The translations under genes and the position numbers were made by a program. The notes beneath the pieces were generated by a model. That model had not been told where the DNA came from. It saw only the letters and a list, made by a program, of their open reading frames with translations, and did not search any database. From Candidatus Poribacteria bacterium (GTDB lineage: Bacteria; Poribacteria; WGA-4E; PCPOR2b), in the NCBI GenBank assembly GCA_003635265.1, contig PYIZ01000053.1, forward strand, positions 62,001 through 126,000: DNA of 64,000 nucleotides, given 5' to 3'. How positions within the stretch are numbered: position 1 is the stretch's first letter; every line of letters begins with the position of its first letter. This document shows, in pieces, positions 29,362 to 38,242 of this stretch.

Positions 29362-32300
29362 TCAGTTTTTTTTCTGTGGGGTGGTGATAACTAGCCATGT
29401 CACTAACTCAAAATCGCCGGTATCCCTAGGGGTTTCGGATTTTAGAGGGAGTTCAAAGTCGCGTGTGCCGCTAAGTCCCATATTGTTGGTTTGTGTCGTG
29501 GTGTGCGCCCTACTGATGTGGTCAATAACCGCTTTTAACAGTCCGTTATACAGCCCCATGTTCTCACCGTTTTTGGTTTCGGTGTCAAATTGGATGCACA
29601 AGTCTTGTAACGAATCAATCTTCCCAACAGCCGCCGATTCAAACAGATCCAGCACCTGTCGGGTGTTTGCACAACCGTAACGGATGTCACCGGTGTTGCG
29701 GATATAGACCGCATAAAAGGGGTGGAGGGGACTGGCTGTTTTTCGCTGTATATCTGTGCTAGCGTTCCGTTGGCGGAGAAAAAAGATAACCCCTTTTTCC
29801 ATCGGACGGTTTTCATCGTGGGTGACAGCATACACGCCGTTGGGGGTCGCTTCCAACTCCTTTTTATTTTTTTCTAGATACCGCAACAGTTGGGTGAAGA
29901 AGTAGTCGAGCGTAAAATCGCTCAACACAACGCCGTCGGAGAGATCGTCGAAGTCTAGCACCTCCTCGCGCAGCTGCTTCAGCTGCTGGTTACGGAAATT
30001 CAGTTCCATCTGGGCTTGTTCATAAGCCGATTCGTTCAATGGGTCATCAGTACCGGTTGCCGCCGCGTCCGCGAGTGCCATGCGAGCCTCGACACGGCTT
30101 TGTAAGCGCAGGTAGACCTCCATGTCCTCGGTGGGCCAATAGTTAATCATTCGCACTGACTTGTTGCGGCTGCCGATGCGGTCAATGCGGCCGAAGCGTT
30201 GGATGATACGCACCGGATTCCAGTGGATGTCGTAGTTCAGCACCGTGTCGCAATCCTGTAGGTTCTGTCCCTCCGATATGCAATCGGTGGCGATTAGCAG
30301 GTCAATTTCATCGCCTCCCTCCTCAGCGCGTCCCCGTGCTCGCGGTGCGAAATTGGTCAGGATGGCGTTGAAGTTGTTTGGTCGGGATTGGGTTCGTGTC
30401 ACATCCCCGGAGACCATCGCCACCTTCAGGCTCAGTTCCGCTGCCAGATCTGACAGGTTTTCATAGAGGTACTCCGCCGTGTCCTTGAAGGTGGTGAACA
30501 CTAACAGTTTGCGATTGATCTCCCCGTCCTTGTCGGTCAGTGGGTTTTGTGCTTTGTCCCGAATATGCTCCCTGATTGCCCTGAGCTTGCCATCCCGCTC
30601 CGGCGTGATCCCTTTGACGCTTTTCCACGCCTCGGTCAACGTCTCTCTGTCCTTTATGAGATCCTTTTTCCAGCGGGCGCAATCCAATTCTCGCAGGTGA
30701 TAGGGGTGACGCGCCCTATTCACCAAAAACTCCTCATCGTCTTCATCGTCCTCCGGTAGGATGTCGTCATCTAGCAGAATCTCTGCCCCCGCTTGCGGTG
30801 TCTGCTGATTTTGTTCGTAGCGAGCAATCTTTTCTAGCAAGGCATCAATTTTGCCGATTGTGCGTTCAAGCGTTTCTGTGAGGGAGTGTGCCGAACTCTC
30901 CAAACGTTTCAGAAAGTTGGTTTGCATCATCCCAATCAGGAACTTTTCACGGTCTAACTGATTGAAACGGAAGTCCTGTTTTTCTTTTGCCAGTCGCTGT
31001 ATTGCTGCTTTACTGATCACGTAGCTGGACGGCGTGTAAACGGACAGGGAGAATTTCTCTATCTGATCCGCCAAATATTTATAAGAGAGCGCGCCGGTCA
31101 GGTCGGTTAGTGGGTGATGGTTTTCTGGTTTCAGTTGTTCGGGAAACTCCCCAATTCGCCCTATTTCATCGGCGTAGAAATTTTCAATGTGCCGCCGTGA
31201 ACGGGCGATAGAAACGCCGCCGAGTAACTGGAAGAAATCGGCTCCCAATTTAGCTAGCAATTTCGATTTGTCTCTGCCACTGTCCTTATCGTCTTCCCAT
31301 GCCTTAAACTCCCTTTGCGCCTGTCCCAGCAGAGCACGGATATTGCTGATGCCCAAACTTTTCTGGAAGGCATCTTCGCGCTTCTCGGTCATTAGGTAGA
31401 TTTGATTCCGTAGGTCAATGAGTGAGGTGTTCACCGGCGTCGCTGAAAGCATCAACACCTTTGTTTGGGCACCTTCCTTGATAACCTCTTCTAACAGCCG
31501 CGTGTAGCGACTGTGGTGGGTAATATTACCGGCATCATCACGCTTGGGTTTGGTGTCGTTGCGGAAGTTGTGCGATTCGTCGATTACTACCAAGTCAAAA
31601 TTGCTCCAATTAAAGCCTGCCAAATCAGTGCCATCGGCATCACCGGTGTAACGGGAAAGGTCGGTATGCGATAGCAGCGAGTAGCCGAATTTGTCGTCCT
31701 CAAAAGGATTGTTGCGTTGGCTGTAATACACCGGATACAGTGCCCAGTTTTCACGCAGTTTTTTGGGACACAACACTAAGACACGGTCATTTCTTAATTC
31801 AAAGAACTTGATCACTGCTAACGCTGTGTAGGTTTTTCCCAACCCCACACTATCGGCGAGGATGCAGCCGTTGTGCCGTAGCAGACGGGCGATAACGCTT
31901 TTGACACCATCTTTCTGGAAGTCGTACAATTTATCCCAGATTTTGGTGTCATACAAGTGCGTGTCTTCCAGTTTCTGCTCGTTGTTCATTCGGGCTTCTA
32001 AGTCGTCACGGAACAGCTCGTAGAGCGTCTTGTAATAGATGAACTCTGGTGCCTGATCGTCCCCAAGTTTTTCCAGTCTAGCAATTACCTTTTTCTTTAC
32101 ATCCTCGACCCGTTCATCGTCATTCCAGACATCATCAAACCACGCTTTGAGGTCTCGGCGGTCTTGGGAGTCCTCCACCTCAAGATTGAGCTCAATGTTA
32201 TTGTTCGACTGACTCAACCCGAGTCCCTGCACAGTAAAATTGGAACTGCCCATGACGGCTTTTTCCACACCGTTGTTGACGATGTGATACATTTTCCCGT

Positions 32301-32661
32301 GGAGCAGATTCGATTGCCGGGTTGATTTAATCTCTACTTTCTTTTCTATCCAGTCAGCGCATTCTTGGGCAATCGGCCTCTGTTGAAGCGGTTTGTTAAG
32401 CTGCAAGCCCTCGTCCTCAATTTTGAAGACTTTCGGATCGGTGTCCCTTGAGTCAAGATTTTTGATAAAGTCAGGTTCACCGAACAGGAATCGCAGTCCG
32501 TCAATTTTCCACAGATACGCTTTGAGCGCTTCAAAGGCGTGGATCGTGAAGTACGCGGATACAACCGAGAGCGATGAACCGTTTTCGATATTTGCCTTCA
32601 GAAAATCGCCGACCGTTCCTCGATCGTGATTATCTCGGATTCGAGTGTTACGGTTTGACAT
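29362..32661 (-). CDS. PLD-domain SNF2-family helicase (defence-type)
   Basis: PLD-like 'LLHGKMYHIVNNGVEKAVMGSSNFTVQGLG'; Walker A 'DSVGLGKTYTALAVI'; 'LVVIDESHNFRN'; 'LSATPVNTSLIDLRNQIYL'; 'ATDCISEGQNLQDCDTVLNYDIHWNPVRIIQRFGRIDRIGS'. Confidence 0.93.
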   Translation of the reverse strand: MSNRNTRIRDNHDRGTVGDFLKANIENGSSLSVVSAYFTIHAFEALKAYLWKIDGLRFLFGEPDFIKNLDSRDTDPKVFKIEDEGLQLNKPLQQRPIAQECADWIEKKVEIKSTRQSNLLHGKMYHIVNNGVEKAVMGSSNFTVQGLGLSQSNNNIELNLEVEDSQDRRDLKAWFDDVWNDDERVEDVKKKVIARLEKLGDDQAPEFIYYKTLYELFRDDLEARMNNEQKLEDTHLYDTKIWDKLYDFQKDGVKSVIARLLRHNGCILADSVGLGKTYTALAVIKFFELRNDRVLVLCPKKLRENWALYPVYYSQRNNPFEDDKFGYSLLSHTDLSRYTGDADGTDLAGFNWSNFDLVVIDESHNFRNDTKPKRDDAGNITHHSRYTRLLEEVIKEGAQTKVLMLSATPVNTSLIDLRNQIYLMTEKREDAFQKSLGISNIRALLGQAQREFKAWEDDKDSGRDKSKLLAKLGADFFQLLGGVSIARSRRHIENFYADEIGRIGEFPEQLKPENHHPLTDLTGALSYKYLADQIEKFSLSVYTPSSYVISKAAIQRLAKEKQDFRFNQLDREKFLIGMMQTNFLKRLESSAHSLTETLERTIGKIDALLEKIARYEQNQQTPQAGAEILLDDDILPEDDEDDEEFLVNRARHPYHLRELDCARWKKDLIKDRETLTEAWKSVKGITPERDGKLRAIREHIRDKAQNPLTDKDGEINRKLLVFTTFKDTAEYLYENLSDLAAELSLKVAMVSGDVTRTQSRPNNFNAILTNFAPRARGRAEEGGDEIDLLIATDCISEGQNLQDCDTVLNYDIHWNPVRIIQRFGRIDRIGSRNKSVRMINYWPTEDMEVYLRLQSRVEARMALADAAATGTDDPLNESAYEQAQMELNFRNQQLKQLREEVLDFDDLSDGVVLSDFTLDYFFTQLLRYLEKNKKELEATPNGVYAVTHDENRPMEKGVIFFLRQRNASTDIQRKTASPLHPFYAVYIRNTGDIRYGCANTRQVLDLFESAAVGKIDSLQDLCIQFDTETKNGENMGLYNGLLKAVIDHISRAHTTTQTNNMGLSGTRDFELPLKSETPRDTGDFELVTWLVITTPQKKN

Positions 32662-32814
32662 AATTTGTTCCCATTTTAGGTTGTTCTGGTTCATTGGTTC
32701 ACTGAACTCATGGACTCCATACATTACAATCTGCTTTCACACATCACGTTTCACGCATCCTTACCCGTGCTATCCGATTCATCTGTCTAATCCGTGATTC
32801 AGACAATACTATAC

Positions 32815-32835
32815 ACATGTCGCCCCGCTGGGGCT
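32815..32835. repeat. ACATGTCGCCCCGCTGGGGCT palindromic repeat
   Basis: Exact consensus copy just upstream of the helicase gene. Confidence 0.9.
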
Positions 32836-33773
32836 ATGTGGTTTATTGGTTCGTCAACTGTGGTTACGGCATACGGAGTATGCCTACTACTTTATCCGTG
32901 ATTCAAATCGCTTCGCCTCTCTTCCCACGGGCTAAGGGGCTTGTAGGAGGGGATTCCTAGACTCGATGATAAACTGATATGGCTCTCCCCCGGCTTGTTG
33001 AGCGTAAGCGAAATCCTGAACTGGCAGGATGAGGCGGAATAAGGGCGGTAGCCTTCCAATCAACTCAGATCAAGATAAGTTTCCTGTCGAGAATTCGGTA
33101 TATTCAGTATATCATACAACCTATATTCAATCCATCGTTTTTACCCTACGAATTAATCCAAGTTGCTAGTGGTAGGTATATTGCTTTGAATCCCAATCTG
33201 AGACTCCCTATGCCTTAACCATTGCTCTCGTAGCCACAGATTTCCTAATCTGTGATCGGGGCATACCTGCCACCAATATAACCTGCGATCACTTGGGAGC
33301 ATATAATTGCACGCACCGGTTCGTAGTAGCGCAATTCATTGCGCGTCAGATACCAACGACGTCAGTCTTAGTATTTTATTTGATAAATCACCCTACCACA
33401 AACCTACCAATTTACTGTAGTTGCCCGCCTGTCCCGATTTAGCGGAGATTTATCCGGGCGGCGATAAATCGCTGAACTACAATGTTTTGAACGCTCAACT
33501 TTACTGTAGTTGCCCGTTCCGTTTCACGAGAATCCCGATGAATCGGGACCTGTCCCGCCTGCCTGCTCTCGGCTTGTCGGAGTCCCGATTTATCGGGGAC
33601 AAGTCAGGGATTCATCGGGCGTCCGTTCCGAGTAAGTCCTAAAAAAATTAGAGTAACTGCGAAACTTTTAGTTGAATTAAATGTGTTATGGGATGAAGTT
33701 GATGAGGTTCATCAACAATTCATGGCGATCTACAACTCGCCTTTCCTATAGGAGCGTTCCTTCCCAACTCATT

Positions 33774-34214
33774 ATGTATTACCGATATTTAGCATCAACT
33801 ATAATATTGTGTTTTATCCTGACCGGCTGTGGTCAGCGAGGATTAGAATTTTCGCGAGAATTATATATCAATAGTTCACACACTGCAAACAACCTCGCGG
33901 AGCATAAACAACGGGAAGCCGCAAGGCGATATAAACGTAAAAAAACAGTTAAACAGATCAAAGCTAAGTCGAAAGAACTAGAGAGTCAACTTCGTTCTAT
34001 ACTTGTAGGAAAGCACATATCGTTGCCTATAACAAAGCTGGGAGAACCAACAGCGATTGGAGGTGTTAGTTGGCTGGGAAAAATCTACACTTGGCGTGAT
34101 GGAGGTAAAAGAACATGGATTGAGGTGAGTCTACTTACGAATTCTGAAGGGGTCATAAAAGATGTGTCAGTAAAAGGAGGTATAAAACGATCCTCATTTG
34201 GCGTATCTCATTAA
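33774..34214 (+). CDS. Small putative lipoprotein
   Basis: 'MYYRYLASTIILCFILTGCGQRG' lipobox; internal ATG used. Confidence 0.65.
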   Translation: MYYRYLASTIILCFILTGCGQRGLEFSRELYINSSHTANNLAEHKQREAARRYKRKKTVKQIKAKSKELESQLRSILVGKHISLPITKLGEPTAIGGVSWLGKIYTWRDGGKRTWIEVSLLTNSEGVIKDVSVKGGIKRSSFGVSH

Positions 34215-34488
34215 TTCTAAAATCCACTATTAGTTGATTTTCGTAGTAAAATATGGCAAAATTCTGATACGTCCTAAAGTGGGAGAACTTCACCTCTACA
34301 CCCTCTGCAGGGTCTCCCGTTGCCTTCAGTGAAGTCAAGGCATTGGACGCTAAGGGACGAAAACCAAGCCTCATATCAGGACAAAAACCAAGTCCGAAAA
34401 ATCTATGCTGTCGCGGCGGGACACGCCGATCCCGATAATCGGGGCTTTGAAGGCGCAACTCGTTGAGGAGGTCATAATAAAACGCCAC

Positions 34489-34779
34489 ATGCCGAAAATA
34501 GGTTTAGGGTTACTGGCCGTCATGTTACTTGTGGTGATAGGTATCGTTATTTATATGAGGAACGCACCCGTCGAAGATGTGTGGGTATTTGAATTGCAGG
34601 ACGCGAGTCCGGCAGAGCCTAGGAAGTCCGACCATATCAATAGCACTCCCGCAATCGAATCACCAACGCACAATGTGGATACAACTGAGAGTTCGGATCA
34701 CGATGCAGACGTTGACGCTGGAACTGTTGTAGATTCAGGTCCTGCTGCAACGGACAGCACCGTGGACTCGGAAAAATGA
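34489..34779 (+). CDS. Small single-TM protein with acidic Ser/Thr/Asp-rich tail
   Basis: 'MPKIGLGLLAVMLLVVIGIVIYMRNAPVEDVWVFEL...'. Confidence 0.5.
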   Translation: MPKIGLGLLAVMLLVVIGIVIYMRNAPVEDVWVFELQDASPAEPRKSDHINSTPAIESPTHNVDTTESSDHDADVDAGTVVDSGPAATDSTVDSEK

Positions 34780-35020
34780 GGTTAAGCGTTATCTCTATTG
34801 CTCGCATCCAGTAGCCCCTAGGCGTTTTGTTTGGAGGCTTTTTTCTGTGCCCCGAAATGTCCTATAACACAGAAGAAGCTATATTGGTATAAAACCTACC
34901 CGTGAAGATGTCCTAAAAGCTGTAGGAATTATCGTGACTTATTGTGACGAGTTTGAAGACTAACTAGGTTCTGTTGATATTCGAGAAAGTGTGCCAATAT
35001 CACCGTTACACACCTCGTGG

Positions 35021-35042
35021 GTACAGGTTTCCTAACCTGTAC
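35021..35042. repeat. Perfect hairpin GTACAGGTT-TCCT-AACCTGTAC
   Basis: 9-bp perfect stem, 4-nt loop, upstream of the enolase-superfamily gene. Confidence 0.85.
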
Positions 35043-35075
35043 GTACAACAACCATAAATAACCCAAAGGATAACC

Positions 35076-36215
35076 ATGAAAATAACTGACATAGAGGTCA
35101 TTCAGTTTCGGACAACGACCCGGGGCCACCCTACCAAGTGGGGATACGGTATCTGGGGCGACGAAGTGGACAGTGTGAGCACGATCACCAAAATCTCGAC
35201 TGACGAAGGTGTCGAAGGGCATATGCTCGGCGGCGACAAAGCCACGATGGAGGGCGTCATCAAGCCGCTCATTGTGGGTGAAAATCCGTTGCACCGAGAG
35301 CAGATCTGGCACTGGATGGACCAGATGTCCACTTTCAGCCATAAGCCATCGGAGAGTGAAATGGGCTTGGTCGATTGCGCATTGTGGGATCTGTTGGGCA
35401 ATAAAGCAGGCCTCCCCGTCTATCAACTGCTCGGTGGGGCGCGTGATAAGGTCAGAGCCTATGCTAGTACCTTCCCGAACCTAGGGGGTCCCGAAGTTTA
35501 TGCCGAACACGCGCTGGCTTGTAAAGCGAAAGGCTACAAGGCTTACAAGGTCCATGCCTACATCTGCTGGAATCCCCACACCGAAGAACCTGCCCCTCAA
35601 CTGCCGGGCTTCCCGAAGGAAGATGTTGAGGTGTGTAAAGCGGTGCGCGAAGCGGTAGGCGATGATATGGTGCTAATGCTAGATCCGTTTGGTGTCTACA
35701 CCTTAGATGAAGCAATCTGGGTGGGACGGGAGTTGGAAAAACTCAATTACTACTGGTTAGAACACCCCATGGTCGAAACCCGTGTTGAAGCGTACCGACG
35801 ACTCTGTCGCGAGTTGGATATCGCTATCTGTTCGCCGGAACATGTTCCGGGGGGCGTGTTCAGCCGGGCGGAATGGATATTACAGGGTGCGTGCGACATG
35901 ATGCGCGTTGACATCTTTTATGGCGGAATTACAGGATGCTGGAAGGTGATCAATCTGTGTCAGGCTTACGGCATACAGTGCGAACTACACGGCACAGGGG
36001 CACCTCACGTCCATCTTGCTTGTGCTGCACCGGAAGCCACCTGCCGGTATTATGAGCGAGGTCTCTTGCGTCCGGGCGTTGATTATGAACAGCCACCACC
36101 CTATCTGAAAGCGATTGATGATCCAATAGACTCCGAAGGCAACGTCATCGTTTCCCAGAAGCCCGGACTGGGTATAGAATACGATTGGGATTATATTGAA
36201 GCAAACCGGATATAA
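35076..36215 (+). CDS. Mandelate racemase/muconate lactonizing enzyme (enolase superfamily)
   Basis: 379 aa; 'GLVDCALWDLLGNKAGLPVYQLLGGARDKVRAYAST', 'MLDPFGVYTLDEAIWVGRELEKLNYYWLEHP', 'PEHVPGG'. Confidence 0.92.
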   Translation: MKITDIEVIQFRTTTRGHPTKWGYGIWGDEVDSVSTITKISTDEGVEGHMLGGDKATMEGVIKPLIVGENPLHREQIWHWMDQMSTFSHKPSESEMGLVDCALWDLLGNKAGLPVYQLLGGARDKVRAYASTFPNLGGPEVYAEHALACKAKGYKAYKVHAYICWNPHTEEPAPQLPGFPKEDVEVCKAVREAVGDDMVLMLDPFGVYTLDEAIWVGRELEKLNYYWLEHPMVETRVEAYRRLCRELDIAICSPEHVPGGVFSRAEWILQGACDMMRVDIFYGGITGCWKVINLCQAYGIQCELHGTGAPHVHLACAAPEATCRYYERGLLRPGVDYEQPPPYLKAIDDPIDSEGNVIVSQKPGLGIEYDWDYIEANRI

Positions 36216-36276
36216 ACATAATCCAGTCTAATTCGTGGCGCCTTCGCGGTAGGGAGCAACAATCGTTGTTCCCTAC

Positions 36277-37479
36277 CTACCCCATAAGCTGCGCCTCTAC
36301 CGTTTCACCCGCATTTATCGTTACGCCCGCTGGAATAACGATAAAACCGTTGGCTAAGACAAGCGAGTGAAGGATGCCAGAACCTTGCGGTCCCGTTGTT
36401 TTTGCGTAATATTTCCCATCGCGCGAGGTGATAATTGCCCGCATAAAACTGACACGTCCATCTCTATTTGAGACCTCTTCGTCCAGAACCGCATTAAAAG
36501 TTGGGCGGAGCAGTTCCGAATGTCCCGCCATTTTCAGGAGCGCAGGACGGACAAAGAGCTCAAACACAACCAGCGAAGAAACCGGATTCCCCGGCAATCC
36601 AAAAATCGGTTTGCCATCAGCGATACCGTAAGCCTGCGGTTTCCCCGGCTTCATCGCTACGCGCCAAAAATTGATTTCACCGAGTTTAGATAACACCGCT
36701 TTGACAACGTCGAACTCTCCGACGGAGACCCCACCACTGGTGATGAGGGCATCCGCCCCGTCCAACGCTTCGCGGAACTTACGTTCTGTCTCCGCTTCAT
36801 CGTCACGGGCAATTCCCATATCAACGGGATAGCAGCCTGCCTCCTCGATCTGAGCGCAGATGCCGTAGCGATTACTATCTCGAATCTTGCCTGCTTCAAG
36901 TGATTGTCCGAGAGGCGTTAGCTCATCGCCTGTGGACACCACTGCCACTTTCGGACGTTTGTAAACCTCAACCTCAGATCGGTTTAGCGAAGCAAACATC
37001 GCAATTTCCTGTGGGCGGATGAGTTTGCCTTTTGACATGACCAGATCGCCCTGCCCCACACTCTCGCCCATAAACCGGACGTTCTCATCTTTTTCCACAC
37101 CTTCAAGAATTGCGACCTGTTCCCCTTCCAATTGCGTTACTTCTTTCATGACGACAGCATCCGCGCCTTCAGGCATCATCGCGCCTGTCATGATACGCGC
37201 AGCACTTCCTCGTTGCACGCGGGCTGAGGGGGCATAACCCGCCTGAATCGTCTCAATGATGGAAAGTTGGATCGGCTGCGCTTCGGACGCGTTCGACACA
37301 TCCTCCGCAACTACAGCAAAGCCATCCATCGCCGAATTGTGAAATGGTGGTATATTCTCGCTAGCGTACACATCTTCAGCGAGGATTGTGCCGAGACTGT
37401 CTAGAATACCGCGCGTTTCTGTGGGTAGAGTGGTAATGGTATCTAACATTCGTTGACGCGCTTCTTCAACAGTTAGCAT
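36277..37479 (-). CDS. moeA: Molybdopterin molybdenumtransferase
   Basis: 'NSAMDGFAVVAEDV', 'GSAARIMTGAMMPEGADAVVMKE', 'STGDELTPLGQSLEAGKIRDSNRYG', 'TSGGVSVGEFDVVK', 'FGLPGNPVSSLVVFELFVRP'. Confidence 0.96.
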   Translation of the reverse strand: MLTVEEARQRMLDTITTLPTETRGILDSLGTILAEDVYASENIPPFHNSAMDGFAVVAEDVSNASEAQPIQLSIIETIQAGYAPSARVQRGSAARIMTGAMMPEGADAVVMKEVTQLEGEQVAILEGVEKDENVRFMGESVGQGDLVMSKGKLIRPQEIAMFASLNRSEVEVYKRPKVAVVSTGDELTPLGQSLEAGKIRDSNRYGICAQIEEAGCYPVDMGIARDDEAETERKFREALDGADALITSGGVSVGEFDVVKAVLSKLGEINFWRVAMKPGKPQAYGIADGKPIFGLPGNPVSSLVVFELFVRPALLKMAGHSELLRPTFNAVLDEEVSNRDGRVSFMRAIITSRDGKYYAKTTGPQGSGILHSLVLANGFIVIPAGVTINAGETVEAQLMG

Positions 37480-38117
37480 GATGATTTCCTCCAATATACA
37501 GTCGCTTTCTCAAAATCTTCAGGTGTATTAATGTTGAAAAACGAAAGCCCCTGCGGATCAAAAGCCTGCCATTCATGCGGTCGCACAATGCGAACATCAA
37601 TGTGATCGTACAGCGCATGAACGCGCAATTCACCTGCTGCCAACATCGCATCAACAGCGGGTAAGCATCGTTTGGAATAAACAGCCGACAATGTTTGAAA
37701 GACGGGAGCAGACCGGTCTGCCGCTTGGACGCAGGGAACTACAGCATCATAATTACCGAGGAGGGTGGTCAGATGAGATATGAGATTCGGTTGTAACAGC
37801 GGCATATCGCAGCCGACACAGACCACCGTACTGTTTCCGGCGTAAGTCAATCCCGCGTGGAGTCCTCCCAATGCGCCCATGCCCGGCAGTATATCTGGGT
37901 ACATCGGCAACTTCAGGTCGGTGTATAGGTCTGGCTCATTCGTGATTAGCAGGAGTTCATCTGTGGCCCATTCCAGTTGGCGAATAACATGTGCAATGAG
38001 CGGCTCTTTCCCCAAGCGCATCAACGCCTTGTTTTGTCCCATGCGCCGGCTCCGTCCACCGGCAAGTATAACGCCCGTAACGGGGGTGTCTATAGCTTCC
38101 GTCATCATCCGTGACAT
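37473..38117 (-). CDS. mobA: Molybdenum cofactor guanylyltransferase
   Basis: 'VTGVILAGGRSRRMGQNKALMRLG', 'VVCVGCDMPLLQP', 'FFNINTPEDFEKA'; overlaps the moeA start. Confidence 0.92.
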   Translation of the reverse strand: MSRMMTEAIDTPVTGVILAGGRSRRMGQNKALMRLGKEPLIAHVIRQLEWATDELLLITNEPDLYTDLKLPMYPDILPGMGALGGLHAGLTYAGNSTVVCVGCDMPLLQPNLISHLTTLLGNYDAVVPCVQAADRSAPVFQTLSAVYSKRCLPAVDAMLAAGELRVHALYDHIDVRIVRPHEWQAFDPQGLSFFNINTPEDFEKATVYWRKSSC

Positions 38118-38242
38118 CCCATCTATATGATACTTCCAATCATAGCACTTCGGGGCGGCAGCGTCAATAAAAAAACAGGAGCGAGCACTATATCTAATCT
38201 GAATCTGTTTTCGTCCGCTCCTACAAAGCATCAGTCTCAGAT

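Noticed and set aside
28977-29387. Short + ORFs encoding 'HVAPLGL...MSPRWGLGERTYR'
   Set aside because: Translations of the palindromic repeat array, not genes.
20093-32661. Canonical DISARM or BREX system
   Set aside because: No drmA/drmB/drmC, pglZ, brxC or brxL-like genes recognisable; only a helicase-PLD plus methylase.
33421-33642. 73-aa + ORF in the palindrome-rich region
   Set aside because: Composed of TCCCGAT..ATCGGGA and related repeats; no domain.
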